Below, piece by piece: positions 1 through 7,083 of a stretch of DNA of 8,386 nt. The DNA is from a bacterium (lineage in GTDB: Bacteria > Verrucomicrobiota > Verrucomicrobiia > Limisphaerales > UBA11358). The notes below the pieces were generated by a model, which searched no databases, was not told where the DNA came from, and saw nothing but the letters and a program-made list of their open reading frames with translations. The stretch spans positions 1-8,386 of the forward strand of contig JAJXXI010000468.1 in NCBI GenBank assembly GCA_021781185.1, written 5' to 3'. Numbering within the stretch: position 1 is the first letter of the stretch; each line of letters begins with the position of its first letter. The translations under genes and the position numbers were made by a program.

Positions 1-164
1 ACCGTCCGATATCCCACCGTGGTGTTATACATCGCATTCAGCTCTTCCAACGTCACCGGCGGCGTGCTCATCACCGGCGGCTCGCCGGTTTGGGCCCCAG
101 CCGTCCAACTAAAAAAAGTTAATCCGCACACGATGGCTGCCGAGGTGAGAAGGGCGTTTTTCAT
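1..164 (-). CDS. N-terminal part of a secreted protein of unknown function (runs off left edge)
   Basis: The reading frame opens with ATG at 164 and stays open to the window edge, giving 54 full codons. The protein begins with a classical signal peptide: MKNA at the N-terminus, a hydrophobic stretch (LLTSAAIVCGLTFF) and a likely signal peptidase I site after Ala-Gly-Ala, just before QTGEPP at about residue 25. The mature start is proline-rich with a repeated Pro-Pro-Val, encoded by two copies of the 10-base word tcaccggcgg at 53-62 and 71-80. After it comes a short predicted helix (LEELNAMYN). I do not recognise the family; a periplasmic or outer-membrane protein is all that the sequence supports. 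It lies 55 bases after the GH2 gene with no terminator visible between them, so it may be the last or next gene of the same operon. No Shine-Dalgarno sequence precedes the ATG (TTAAACTACT). Confidence 0.68.
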   Translation of the reverse strand, partial: MKNALLTSAAIVCGLTFFSWTAGAQTGEPPVMSTPPVTLEELNAMYNTTVGYRT

Positions 165-219
165 AGTAGTTTAATATCTAACATAGGTTTGAATTTAGTC
201 ACGAAAATTGGCTTCTCCG
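165..219 (-). other. 55-base intergenic gap between GH2 and the secreted-protein gene
   Basis: This is the largest non-coding gap in the window and is AT-rich compared with the genes on either side. I see no stable hairpin followed by a T-run, so no intrinsic terminator. On the minus strand GTGACT and GATATT lie 18 bases apart and could be read as a poor -35/-10 pair, but each matches the consensus at only four of six positions, so a separate promoter for the downstream gene is not established. Confidence 0.4.
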
Positions 220-3066
220 TCACGGCAACCTCCCGAAATAAAAGCTGAGCTTCCCGGAATACTCGCCATGCGCAACGGCGCGGTCACCGGAAGGACTTAC
301 AGTTTCCGCCGTCTGAAATTTGCTGCCGATGGGCGGAATGGCATCCAGAAATCCAAGACCGCAAGCAGGCAAAGACGGAATCGTGTGCCCCGCCAGCTTC
401 ACCGGCGGAAATTCCGGTGTAAGCACCTGCATGAACGGCACGCCGCTGTCATTGACAACGGTAATTTGCCCCTCGGCAGTATTGAGTTGGAGCCAGAGCA
501 CACCGGCAAAACAGCCCTTGAATTCAGGGTAAACCCAGTCATGCCAGCCGGTGATGGTATTGTTGTAGTTGTTTTGCCAAAGGCCGGGAGTCCCGCCTTG
601 AAGACGATTTTTCCAGACGCGATACGGGCCGTCACCAAACCACCGCTTGGATTTGACCAGGTTTTCCGGATAATGGAAAGTGACCCCAAAATAATCATTC
701 GCCCCCTCGGCAGCGTAAGTATAATCACATTGCAGCCAACCGTCGGCCCGCAATCGCCAGGAAACTTTCTTGAGCACGGCGTTGGTGCCCACCACACGTG
801 GCCCGTTGGCCAGGGAGAAGGTCTTGCCATCCTTTTCAAGTCCCACCAGTTCGCCATTGTCAATCTGCACGGCCATGCCCCCACCCTTTAATTTGATCGC
901 ACCGCAGTTCGTGCCACTGAAATAATCCGCACGGGCAATCACACGGGCGTCGTCCGACAAAACTTCACGATGGCGCAGCGGCCAGACATAAGTCCACAGT
1001 TCGCGACCATGAGGATCATCCACCCGCACGGCCAGAAAATCACCCTCCGTCACGTCCGAGGTGTGCCAGAAATTTTCGGGCAAATTTAAATGTAAAAATC
1101 CCCGACCGCCGGGTGGAATGGCCGGTGATTTCGCCGTGCCTTCGGCGCTGACCGTTTCATCGCCGGCATCCGCACGGTTGGGATAAATACACCGGCGCAA
1201 TTGCCAGGTGAATTTGCACTGGCGCGCGTCGGTAAAACTATAGTGATTCGCCACCGTCAACGTGCCGTCAAAATTGGCCGTCAGGTTGGTTTCAAGAATT
1301 TTGATGGGTGACCAGATTTGCTTGATGGCGTAAAAGCTCGCCTCGCGCTGGCGATACGGGCCGACAATGCCATCCGGCGCCTCATTGCCAGCCACGTCAA
1401 TTTTGCCGTTGTCAGCACGCTTGAGTCCTTCATCCAGAAAAGCCCAGATGAAACCGCCGCCGAGATACCCCCCCCGCTCCATCAAAGCCCAGGTGTCTGC
1501 CAGGCCCGCACCCGCGCCACCATCGTAAAGGCCGTGTAAAAATTCCGTCGGCAGGTAGATGAATTTCTGCGGCGAGTTCGTGCTGGCAAAATATTTATTC
1601 TTGTGAAACGTGATGGGGATTCCCTCGCCCGCAAGCTTCACATAATCATACGGCAGATAATGCGCAGTGTTCAGGTCGTTGAACGGTGCCCAGGGATGCA
1701 ATACACGGCGCTGCTGCGGATCGTATTGATCGAAAATTTTGTCCAGGTTCGTGTTGAATCCACCTTCGTTACCGTTGTCCCAGAACAGAACGGATGGGTG
1801 ATTCACATCGCGCGTGACCATTTCGCGGACGAGCTTGGTGCCAGTCGGCGTGTCGTAAGCCTTGTGCCAGCCGGCAAGTTCATCCAGGACGTAAAGGCCC
1901 AGCTCATCGCAGCGATCCAGAAAATCCGCATCCGGCGGATAATGTGACATGCGCACCGCGTTCATGTTCATGTCCTTCATCGTCTTGATGTCGAGCAACT
2001 GAACGGCATCGCTCAAACACCGGCCCGAATCCGGCCAGAAGGAATGGCGGTTGCAGCCTTTCAAAACGATGCGCTTCCCGTTGAGGTAAAGGCCGTCGCC
2101 GTCACGAACCTCGAATGTGCGGAAGCCAAAGCGCTGGGAAACCTCATGAATGACGCGGCCGCCCTGTTTCAATTGAACTTGGACGCGATAAAGGTTCGGG
2201 GTTTCAGCCGTCCAGAGTTCCGGCGAAGAAATGCGTGTCGTGAGCCGGACCTCCCGCCCTCCATGCAATCCCGCCGAAAATGGCTGCCCCACATTTTTCC
2301 CGTCCAGAGTCTGGATCTGGGCCACCACCGTATCGGCGTTGGCAACGCCGTTGAGATATGCATCCATCAAAAATTTCCCGTCCGCCTGCGCGTCAATTGC
2401 GACCCGTTCAATGAACTGCGGCGGCACGGCTTCGAGATAGACGGGGCGGAAAATGCCGCCATACATCCAGAAATCGCCCGTGCGCTCGGCTCCATTCACC
2501 GAGGCGTTGGCGGAATGTTTGGCCACGTTCACTTCCAGCCTGTTCGTCGAACCGAATTTGACCAGCGCGGTGACTTCATATTTGAATTGATAGTATCCGC
2601 CCTGGTGCAGTGGTCCGACCGACTGGCCGTTCAACTTGGCGCTCGTGTCGGTCATCACGCCCGCAAACACGAGAAAAACACGCTTGCCCGCCCAAGTCGC
2701 CGGCACCGAAAAATCGTGTTCATAAAGGCCGCGTTCGTCGTAGGCGTTCGTCAGGTCGCGGTGGTAATTGAGCGTGCCAAAGCCGTGCAATTCCCAATTG
2801 GACGGCACGGGCAGATTCGTCCAATACCCAGACTGCGCGCCGCTGGTGCAAAGAAATTTCCACGGAACGGCATCATCCTTCCCATGGCCGGAAAGATATT
2901 GAACCTCCGTGTCCTGCGCGAGCACGGCGGGCAAGGCGCAAAACAAAAATGTCAAAAGCATGAGAACTTCCACCTGCAACACCCAATGCATGCCCCCGAA
3001 GTCGTTCCACCACTTCAAGTGGTTGGGCGTTGAGCGGGGGACATGGGACCTGCGGTGTTTTCTCAT
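220..3066 (-). CDS. Secreted GH2-family glycoside hydrolase, beta-galactosidase-like
   Basis: A 948-residue retaining glycosidase of family GH2. In order: a charged N-terminal extension (1-25), a signal peptide (about 26-50, cut after Val-Leu-Ala), the jelly-roll sugar-binding domain (about 85-215), an immunoglobulin-like domain (about 216-320), the catalytic TIM barrel (about 320-590) and C-terminal beta-sandwich domains. The barrel carries the GH2 signature around RMSHYPP (372-378) to VLDE. The acid/base is Glu434 in GNEGG and the nucleophile is Glu508 in PTEFLHG. His341, His375, His511 and Trp541 align by eye with LacZ His357, His391, His540 and Trp568. GDGPYRVW (811-818) resembles the LacZ domain 5 motif, and there is no obvious Asn-x-Lys uronate motif, so beta-galactosidase is favoured over beta-glucuronidase. 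However, LacZ Phe601 and Asn604 appear replaced by Glu562 and Asp565, so the true substrate is open. ATG at 3066 directly follows the AraC stop; ATG at 2991 is an alternative that would start at the signal peptide. Confidence 0.94.
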   Translation of the reverse strand: MRKHRRSHVPRSTPNHLKWWNDFGGMHWVLQVEVLMLLTFLFCALPAVLAQDTEVQYLSGHGKDDAVPWKFLCTSGAQSGYWTNLPVPSNWELHGFGTLNYHRDLTNAYDERGLYEHDFSVPATWAGKRVFLVFAGVMTDTSAKLNGQSVGPLHQGGYYQFKYEVTALVKFGSTNRLEVNVAKHSANASVNGAERTGDFWMYGGIFRPVYLEAVPPQFIERVAIDAQADGKFLMDAYLNGVANADTVVAQIQTLDGKNVGQPFSAGLHGGREVRLTTRISSPELWTAETPNLYRVQVQLKQGGRVIHEVSQRFGFRTFEVRDGDGLYLNGKRIVLKGCNRHSFWPDSGRCLSDAVQLLDIKTMKDMNMNAVRMSHYPPDADFLDRCDELGLYVLDELAGWHKAYDTPTGTKLVREMVTRDVNHPSVLFWDNGNEGGFNTNLDKIFDQYDPQQRRVLHPWAPFNDLNTAHYLPYDYVKLAGEGIPITFHKNKYFASTNSPQKFIYLPTEFLHGLYDGGAGAGLADTWALMERGGYLGGGFIWAFLDEGLKRADNGKIDVAGNEAPDGIVGPYRQREASFYAIKQIWSPIKILETNLTANFDGTLTVANHYSFTDARQCKFTWQLRRCIYPNRADAGDETVSAEGTAKSPAIPPGGRGFLHLNLPENFWHTSDVTEGDFLAVRVDDPHGRELWTYVWPLRHREVLSDDARVIARADYFSGTNCGAIKLKGGGMAVQIDNGELVGLEKDGKTFSLANGPRVVGTNAVLKKVSWRLRADGWLQCDYTYAAEGANDYFGVTFHYPENLVKSKRWFGDGPYRVWKNRLQGGTPGLWQNNYNNTITGWHDWVYPEFKGCFAGVLWLQLNTAEGQITVVNDSGVPFMQVLTPEFPPVKLAGHTIPSLPACGLGFLDAIPPIGSKFQTAETVSPSGDRAVAHGEYSGKLSFYFGRLP

Positions 3067-3918
3067 TTACCCTTTCAAATGCTGCCGGAAATCCGTCGGC
3101 GTCATGCCGGTATGATGCCGGAAAAAATGGCTGAAATAAAATTCGCTGGAGAAATTCAACTGGCCGGCAACGTCCTTGATGGACAGGCGCTTGTCGGCCA
3201 GCAGCAGCCGCGCCTGATCCAGCCGCGCACGCTGAATATGCTCGTGGATGGTGCCCTGTCCGGACTGTTGAAACAACGCCCGCAGGCCGGAGTAACTCAC
3301 CTTGCCGATGGTGGCAAGCTCCTTCGCCTTCCAGTCCCGGAGAGGATTGGAGGAAATCGCATTGAGCACACGGATGACCGGCGGCGGCAGTTCCGCCCGT
3401 GGCGACACCAGCAGGCCACGCGACATGAGCAACGTGCCCAGCATTTCCGTGATGCGCATATGCACCTGCCATTCCCAGCCCACCGGCCGGCGGCGGGCCA
3501 TCCGAAGCAGCTCACTCTGCGTGCGCGTGACGAACTTAAAGTCGTCCAAGGTGAATTCCGCATTTTCCTCGTCGCGAATTTCCTCATGCCAAAATTCCAA
3601 GCCCGGACCGCCAAACCGGAAGCCGGTGATGGTCAGTTGCCGACCCGGCGTGGGAAGGTAGGTGCGCGGCTTGCTCATGTCCACCAGCCAGACTTTTTTT
3701 CCCCGCTTCAACTCAAACCGGCTGGTTTTGTATTCCAGTTCCCCTTCGCCGGACTGCACCCAAAACAGATGGGCACCGGGCTTTTCGAACCGTTCATGCC
3801 GGTCGGACTGGCCGACGCGACGCGTCCCGATGGAAAACAGGTGCCACAGCAGCCGGCGGGCAACCGGTGATGGATCCACAAAAATCAAATTGTCGGTGGC
3901 GGTGGTGGGCAATGACAT
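3067..3918 (-). CDS. AraC/XylS-family transcriptional regulator
   Basis: A 283-residue one-component regulator. The N-terminal half (about residues 15-115) looks like an AraC-type cupin sensing domain, with the beta-strand pattern around HLFWVQSGEGELEY and a later GRQLTITGFRF. The C-terminal third holds the two helix-turn-helix motifs of the AraC family, the first around AKELATIGKVSYSGLRALF and the second around LSIKDVAGQLNF, followed by the hallmark FSHFFRHHTGMTPTDFR. The effector cannot be read from the sequence; by position it is likely the transported sugar or a pathway intermediate. The open frame reaches a GTG at 3924, but ATG at 3918 is preferred because AAAGAG sits five bases before it. 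The gene lies 27 bases after the kinase and its TAA is immediately followed by the GH2 ATG, so regulator and hydrolase are probably co-transcribed and the regulator would be autoregulated. Confidence 0.94.
   Translation of the reverse strand: MSLPTTATDNLIFVDPSPVARRLLWHLFSIGTRRVGQSDRHERFEKPGAHLFWVQSGEGELEYKTSRFELKRGKKVWLVDMSKPRTYLPTPGRQLTITGFRFGGPGLEFWHEEIRDEENAEFTLDDFKFVTRTQSELLRMARRRPVGWEWQVHMRITEMLGTLLMSRGLLVSPRAELPPPVIRVLNAISSNPLRDWKAKELATIGKVSYSGLRALFQQSGQGTIHEHIQRARLDQARLLLADKRLSIKDVAGQLNFSSEFYFSHFFRHHTGMTPTDFRQHLKG
3070..3075 (-). promoter_or_regulatory. Candidate ribosome binding site for the GH2 gene
   Basis: AAAGGG lies three bases (the AraC stop TAA) before the ATG at 3066, inside the last codons of the AraC gene. 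The short spacing is not ideal. It supports the upstream ATG, but the internal ATG at 2991 is also preceded by a G-rich stretch (CGGGGGC), so the start is not decided. Confidence 0.45.
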
Positions 3919-3923
3919 GAACA

Positions 3924-3929
3924 CTCTTT
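3924..3929 (-). promoter_or_regulatory. Ribosome binding site that decides the AraC start
   Basis: AAAGAG ends five bases before the ATG at 3918. Its last G is the first base of the in-frame GTG at 3924, so it could not serve that GTG. This favours the ATG as the real start. Confidence 0.55.
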
Positions 3930-3945
3930 AGCAGACAACCCGCCT

Positions 3946-5097
3946 TCATGTCCACTTTTCAGGCCAGGCATAGGTTCCAGGTTTGATGGTTAATAAAATG
4001 GACTGGTCGCCCTTGACGGACAAGGTGGCCACGCCGGGAGCGAGTTCACGTTCCACGGCCAGCCGCGACCATCCCATGCGCCGCACCAGCTCCGCCGCCG
4101 TGGCTCCGCCCTCAGCGAACACGCGCTCCACGGAAATCCGGGCCAGGACATTTTCGGCAATTTGCACCAGGTTTCGCGATAAGCGTTTAGCCACCTCCAC
4201 GTCGCGCACCGTCGGGAGACCGATGGCGAGAATCACTCGTGAAAATCCCTCAAACGCGTTGACGGCGCGCTGGGTGACTGCGGCCACCGCCGCCGGGGTG
4301 AATTCCGCGCCCCACATCAATTCCATCGGCAGCGTCAACACAGGCTGTTTGCGCCGGCGCGCAACCGCGACAAATTCCCGCGATGATGTCGTTGAGGTGC
4401 CGCAGACAAACAATTCACGCCCGGTCGCCGGCAAGAGCGACGTTTCCAGACTGCCAGCCACCAGCGGTTTTTCGCGGTCCAGCAGGGCGTTGAAAAACTC
4501 CGATCCGCCCGCCGGCAGAATGCCCGCTCCGGACATTTCCGCCCAAGCGCTCACGTCCTGTGACGTGCCCGCTTCGCCCACCACGATCGTCTGACCGGGC
4601 ATCGAATGCTCGCCATTGACCACGCGGATGGAAAATTGCTGCGGCACTTTCAGCAGCCGGAGCACTTGGGACGAACGGCGCGGGTATTCCGGGTCACGCG
4701 CAAATTCCGTCTTGTGAATCAGCTTGCCGCGCACGAAATACTGGCCGTCCCGAATCGTGCGGCCCAGGGAAGGATTTGCCGGCAGTAAGAGGGCGCGCTC
4801 CAGCTTCAATTGCAACATCACCGCCTCCACTTCGGCCGTCACCTGCCCGCGTAAAACCGAATCCACTTTCTTGTAAATCCACCGCGCCCCGGCTGCGTGC
4901 AGCCGCCGCGCGGCCGCCGCCGCCCGTTTGCCCGCCTCGTCAGCGGAACATGAACGTGAATCCGTGTCCACACAAACCAGTTCCGCCTGGCTGCTCGGTT
5001 CACCACGCATGACAATTTCCGCGCGCAAGCCGTGCCGCAGGCCAACCGCGCCGAGTTCGGCGGCCCCGGTCAAATCATCCGCAATGACGCCAATCAT
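3946..5097 (-). CDS. Four-carbon acid sugar kinase (DUF1537 family)
   Basis: A 383-residue cytoplasmic kinase of the DUF1537 family, whose members phosphorylate four-carbon sugar acids such as D-threonate, L-threonate and D-erythronate with ATP. The N-terminal substrate-binding domain opens with ADDLTGA (6-12) and carries KKVDSVLRG (76-84), a variant of the family KxDSTLRG motif. The C-terminal nucleotide-binding domain shows EGGATA (329-334) and ends with the loop KPGTYAWP (372-379), where many members have KPGxFG. At 383 residues it is slightly shorter than many members. It overlaps the PdxA gene by four bases (ATGA), and GGGGAG precedes the start by seven bases. Next to a PdxA-family gene the expected role is formation of the 4-phospho-acid that PdxA2 then oxidises. 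Whether the acid is D-threonate, D-erythronate or a related compound cannot be told from the sequence. Confidence 0.93.
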   Translation of the reverse strand: MIGVIADDLTGAAELGAVGLRHGLRAEIVMRGEPSSQAELVCVDTDSRSCSADEAGKRAAAAARRLHAAGARWIYKKVDSVLRGQVTAEVEAVMLQLKLERALLLPANPSLGRTIRDGQYFVRGKLIHKTEFARDPEYPRRSSQVLRLLKVPQQFSIRVVNGEHSMPGQTIVVGEAGTSQDVSAWAEMSGAGILPAGGSEFFNALLDREKPLVAGSLETSLLPATGRELFVCGTSTTSSREFVAVARRRKQPVLTLPMELMWGAEFTPAAVAAVTQRAVNAFEGFSRVILAIGLPTVRDVEVAKRLSRNLVQIAENVLARISVERVFAEGGATAAELVRRMGWSRLAVERELAPGVATLSVKGDQSILLTIKPGTYAWPEKWT

Positions 5098-6167
5098 AGA
5101 GCGACTCCCCGTAATTTTCCGCCCGCCAGATCGGCGGCCACCCGGATCGCCGAGAACAGGCTGGTCGGATCGGCCTTGCCCTGCCAGGCGATGTCAAACG
5201 CCGTGCCATGATCCACCGAGGTGCGGATGATCGGCAGCCCCAGCGTGATGTTCACGCCGGTGTCGAACGCCAGCATCTTGAACGGAATATGTCCCTGATC
5301 GTGGTAGAGCGTGACAAGGGCATCGAATTTTTCCCGCACGTTCACCGTGAACGCCGCGTCGGGCACGAGCGGGCCGGTGGCGTCAATTCCTTTTGCCCGC
5401 GCCTGCGCCACTGCGGGTTCCACAAAATTCTCCTCCTCGCGCCGGCCAAACAATCCATGCTCGCCCGCGTGCGGATTCAACCCGCAGACACCGATGCGCG
5501 GTTCGCGCCGGAGCATCCAGCCCATGGTTTCAGCCGTGAGTTCGATGACATTCAAAACGCGCGCGACGGACAATTTTTGCGGAACTTCGTGATAGCCGAT
5601 GTGGGTCGTGGCCATGCTGACCGTCAGTTTGTCCGAATAAAGCAGCATGCAACTGCGGTGCGCGCCGGTCAGGGCCGTGAAAATTTCCGTATGCCCGGGA
5701 AATTTCACGCCGGACAAATTCAACGATTCCTTGTGGATGGGCGCGGTAACCACGCCGGCAATTTTCCCGGCCAGTGCGGCGGCAATTGCCTGCTCGATGT
5801 AAACGTAACCGGCGTGGCCGCAATCCGCGGAGACCCGGCCGGGCACGACTTTCGCGGCGTCAATCGCGCCACAGTCCACAATCAGCGGCTCGGTGATGGC
5901 CGGAACCGATTTAAAGTCCGCCAGCGAAACGACGCGGCAAAATGGACGTCCATCCCCCGGTCCGGCGCTCAAACCATTTCCGTGCGCGGATCCGGTCGGT
6001 TTCGGGGGAAAGGCGGATTCGAGACGGCGCAGGATGCCCGCATCGCCGAACAGCACCGGCGTGCATAGCCGGTCCACCGACGGATCGAACAGCGCCCGCA
6101 GACCGATTTCCGGACCAATCCCAGCGGGGTCGCCCATCGTGAGACCAAGAACGGGTTTTGTCTTCAT
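5094..6167 (-). CDS. pdxA2: PdxA-family NAD-dependent dehydrogenase, probably PdxA2 (4-phospho-D-threonate 3-dehydrogenase type)
   Basis: A 357-residue protein of the PdxA family, metal- and NAD-dependent enzymes that oxidise a phosphorylated hydroxy acid and let it decarboxylate. It starts with LTMGDPAGIGPE (9-20). The three metal-binding histidines are present: His159 in FPGHTE, His189 in ATTHIG and His289 in YHDQGH. Asp270-Ala271-Ala272-Phe273 and the late segment TSVDHGTAFDIAW are also as expected. Biosynthetic PdxA acts on 4-phosphohydroxy-L-threonine in vitamin B6 synthesis. PdxA2 paralogues paired with DUF1537 kinases instead act on 4-phospho-D-threonate or -erythronate and release dihydroxyacetone phosphate and CO2. 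The overlapping kinase gene strongly favours the second role. The open frame extends 86 codons upstream to 6425, but that part lies across the aldolase gene. ATG at 6167 gives the conserved N-terminus, forms an ATGA overlap with the upstream stop and has GGAG four bases before it. A Gly/Pro-rich loop at about 53-75 is probably a surface linker. Confidence 0.93.
   Translation of the reverse strand: MKTKPVLGLTMGDPAGIGPEIGLRALFDPSVDRLCTPVLFGDAGILRRLESAFPPKPTGSAHGNGLSAGPGDGRPFCRVVSLADFKSVPAITEPLIVDCGAIDAAKVVPGRVSADCGHAGYVYIEQAIAAALAGKIAGVVTAPIHKESLNLSGVKFPGHTEIFTALTGAHRSCMLLYSDKLTVSMATTHIGYHEVPQKLSVARVLNVIELTAETMGWMLRREPRIGVCGLNPHAGEHGLFGRREEENFVEPAVAQARAKGIDATGPLVPDAAFTVNVREKFDALVTLYHDQGHIPFKMLAFDTGVNITLGLPIIRTSVDHGTAFDIAWQGKADPTSLFSAIRVAADLAGGKLRGVAL
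5105..5110 (-). promoter_or_regulatory. Ribosome binding site of the kinase gene
   Basis: GGGGAG with a seven-base spacer before the ATG at 5097, lying inside the last codons of the PdxA gene. It supports the four-base overlap start and allows translation both by coupling and by fresh ribosomes. Confidence 0.65.
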
Positions 6168-7075
6168 GGCTCTCCGTTCAACAAATGCAGGCGTTCCATT
6201 TCGCCGCGCAGTTTCTCGAACTGAGCCGGCGTCAATGGATGCAGCGGCGGCAGGATGTGCGGGTCGCACAGCCCGCGACAGTGCATCGCGGCCTTGAGCA
6301 CAGACAACGACTCGTTCAAAGTGCGGCCTTTTTGATAAAGCGCCGCCACCGTATTCATCCGGAGGAAATGCGCACGCACCTGTTCCCAGTTCCCCGCCCG
6401 GGCGGCAACACAAAACTGGTGGCACACGTCGGGAATCAGGTTTCCGACGCTCGGCACGATGCCGTCGGCACCGGCTTTAATCCCCTGCTCCATCAGCACA
6501 CCAACGCCGACAAAGACAGAAAAGTTCTTCCTCCCGCCAAAACGCTTCAGCAATTCGTCCAGCCGCTGCGGATTGTTTTCCGAATCCTTGATGCCGGCTA
6601 GCCGGGGATGACCGAGCAATTGTTCCACCACGTCCAGCGGAATGGAAACCTTGGTCGTCATGGGCATGTTGTAGAGCAACAGCGGCCCCTTCAATCCGTT
6701 CAACAATGACTGATACCACGGCAGCATGTCGGCCAGCGGCATGCCCACGGGCGGGCGGGAGACAATCGCATCCACCCCGGCGCGCAAATAATCATTGCCT
6801 GCGTCAATTTCTCCAGGATGCGCGTCACCGATGCCGGCAAAAACCCTGGCCGCGCCCTTCACCCGGGCCACGGTCAATTCAACCAGCCGCAGCCGGCAAT
6901 GGTGGGGAATGGCGGGGCCTTCGCCTGTCGTGCCCATCACAAAAACTCCTTCCACTCCGCCCCCCAGGAGTGAATCCAACAGCCGGTCCAGCGCCGGTTC
7001 GTCCAACCGGCCTTCGACGGTAACCGGTGTCACCATCGGCACCACTGCCCCGTGATATTTGAGTCCCTTTTTCAT
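6164..7075 (-). CDS. DapA-superfamily class I aldolase/lyase, not a lysine-pathway DHDPS
   Basis: A 303-residue TIM-barrel protein of the dihydrodipicolinate synthase / N-acetylneuraminate lyase superfamily, enzymes that form a Schiff base with a 2-keto acid and make or break a carbon-carbon bond or remove water. The Schiff-base lysine is Lys163 in AGIKDSENN, the catalytic tyrosine is Tyr135 in YNMP, and the substrate-carboxylate loop GTTGEGP is at 48-54. Two residues typical of true DHDPS are missing: Arg138 of E. coli DapA appears replaced by Thr140, and the Tyr106-Tyr107 pair by Pro108-Pro109. The likely role is therefore cleavage or dehydration of a sugar-derived 2-keto acid, with pyruvate as a probable product. 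The start is not fully certain: ATG at 7075 is chosen, and a TTG at 7087 would add four residues and overlap the upstream stop as TTGA. Neither has a clear ribosome binding site, so translation probably depends on the gene before it. Confidence 0.92.
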   Translation of the reverse strand: MKKGLKYHGAVVPMVTPVTVEGRLDEPALDRLLDSLLGGGVEGVFVMGTTGEGPAIPHHCRLRLVELTVARVKGAARVFAGIGDAHPGEIDAGNDYLRAGVDAIVSRPPVGMPLADMLPWYQSLLNGLKGPLLLYNMPMTTKVSIPLDVVEQLLGHPRLAGIKDSENNPQRLDELLKRFGGRKNFSVFVGVGVLMEQGIKAGADGIVPSVGNLIPDVCHQFCVAARAGNWEQVRAHFLRMNTVAALYQKGRTLNESLSVLKAAMHCRGLCDPHILPPLHPLTPAQFEKLRGEMERLHLLNGEP

Positions 7076-7083
7076 GTTCAAAT

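Noticed and set aside
165..219. Promoter or terminator between GH2 and the secreted-protein gene
   Set aside because: The best -35/-10 candidates match poorly, and no hairpin with a T-run is visible on the minus strand.
2044..3033. Long plus-strand frame of 329 codons opposite the GH2 gene
   Set aside because: It is fully antisense to a gene with clear family motifs, and its translation has no recognisable domain and biased composition. It is a shadow frame.
3043..3870. Plus-strand frame of 275 codons opposite AraC
   Set aside because: Antisense to a regulator with intact helix-turn-helix motifs; no independent support.
4500..4540. Possible dispersed GC-rich repeat (cgcccgccggcagaatgccc) encoding AGILPAGG inside the kinase
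   Set aside because: It resembles short repeats I recall from Verrucomicrobia genomes, but here it is in frame and falls where DUF1537 kinases have an Ala-Gly-x-x-x-Phe-Phe type motif. No second copy was seen in the window, so it is treated as ordinary coding sequence.
5208..6068. Plus-strand frame of 286 codons opposite the PdxA gene
   Set aside because: Antisense to a well-conserved PdxA; no motif or ribosome binding site supports it.
6168..6425. 86-residue N-terminal extension of PdxA
   Set aside because: It overlaps the aldolase gene in another frame and is Arg/Ala/Pro-rich with no similarity to PdxA. The conserved family N-terminus begins at the ATG at 6167.
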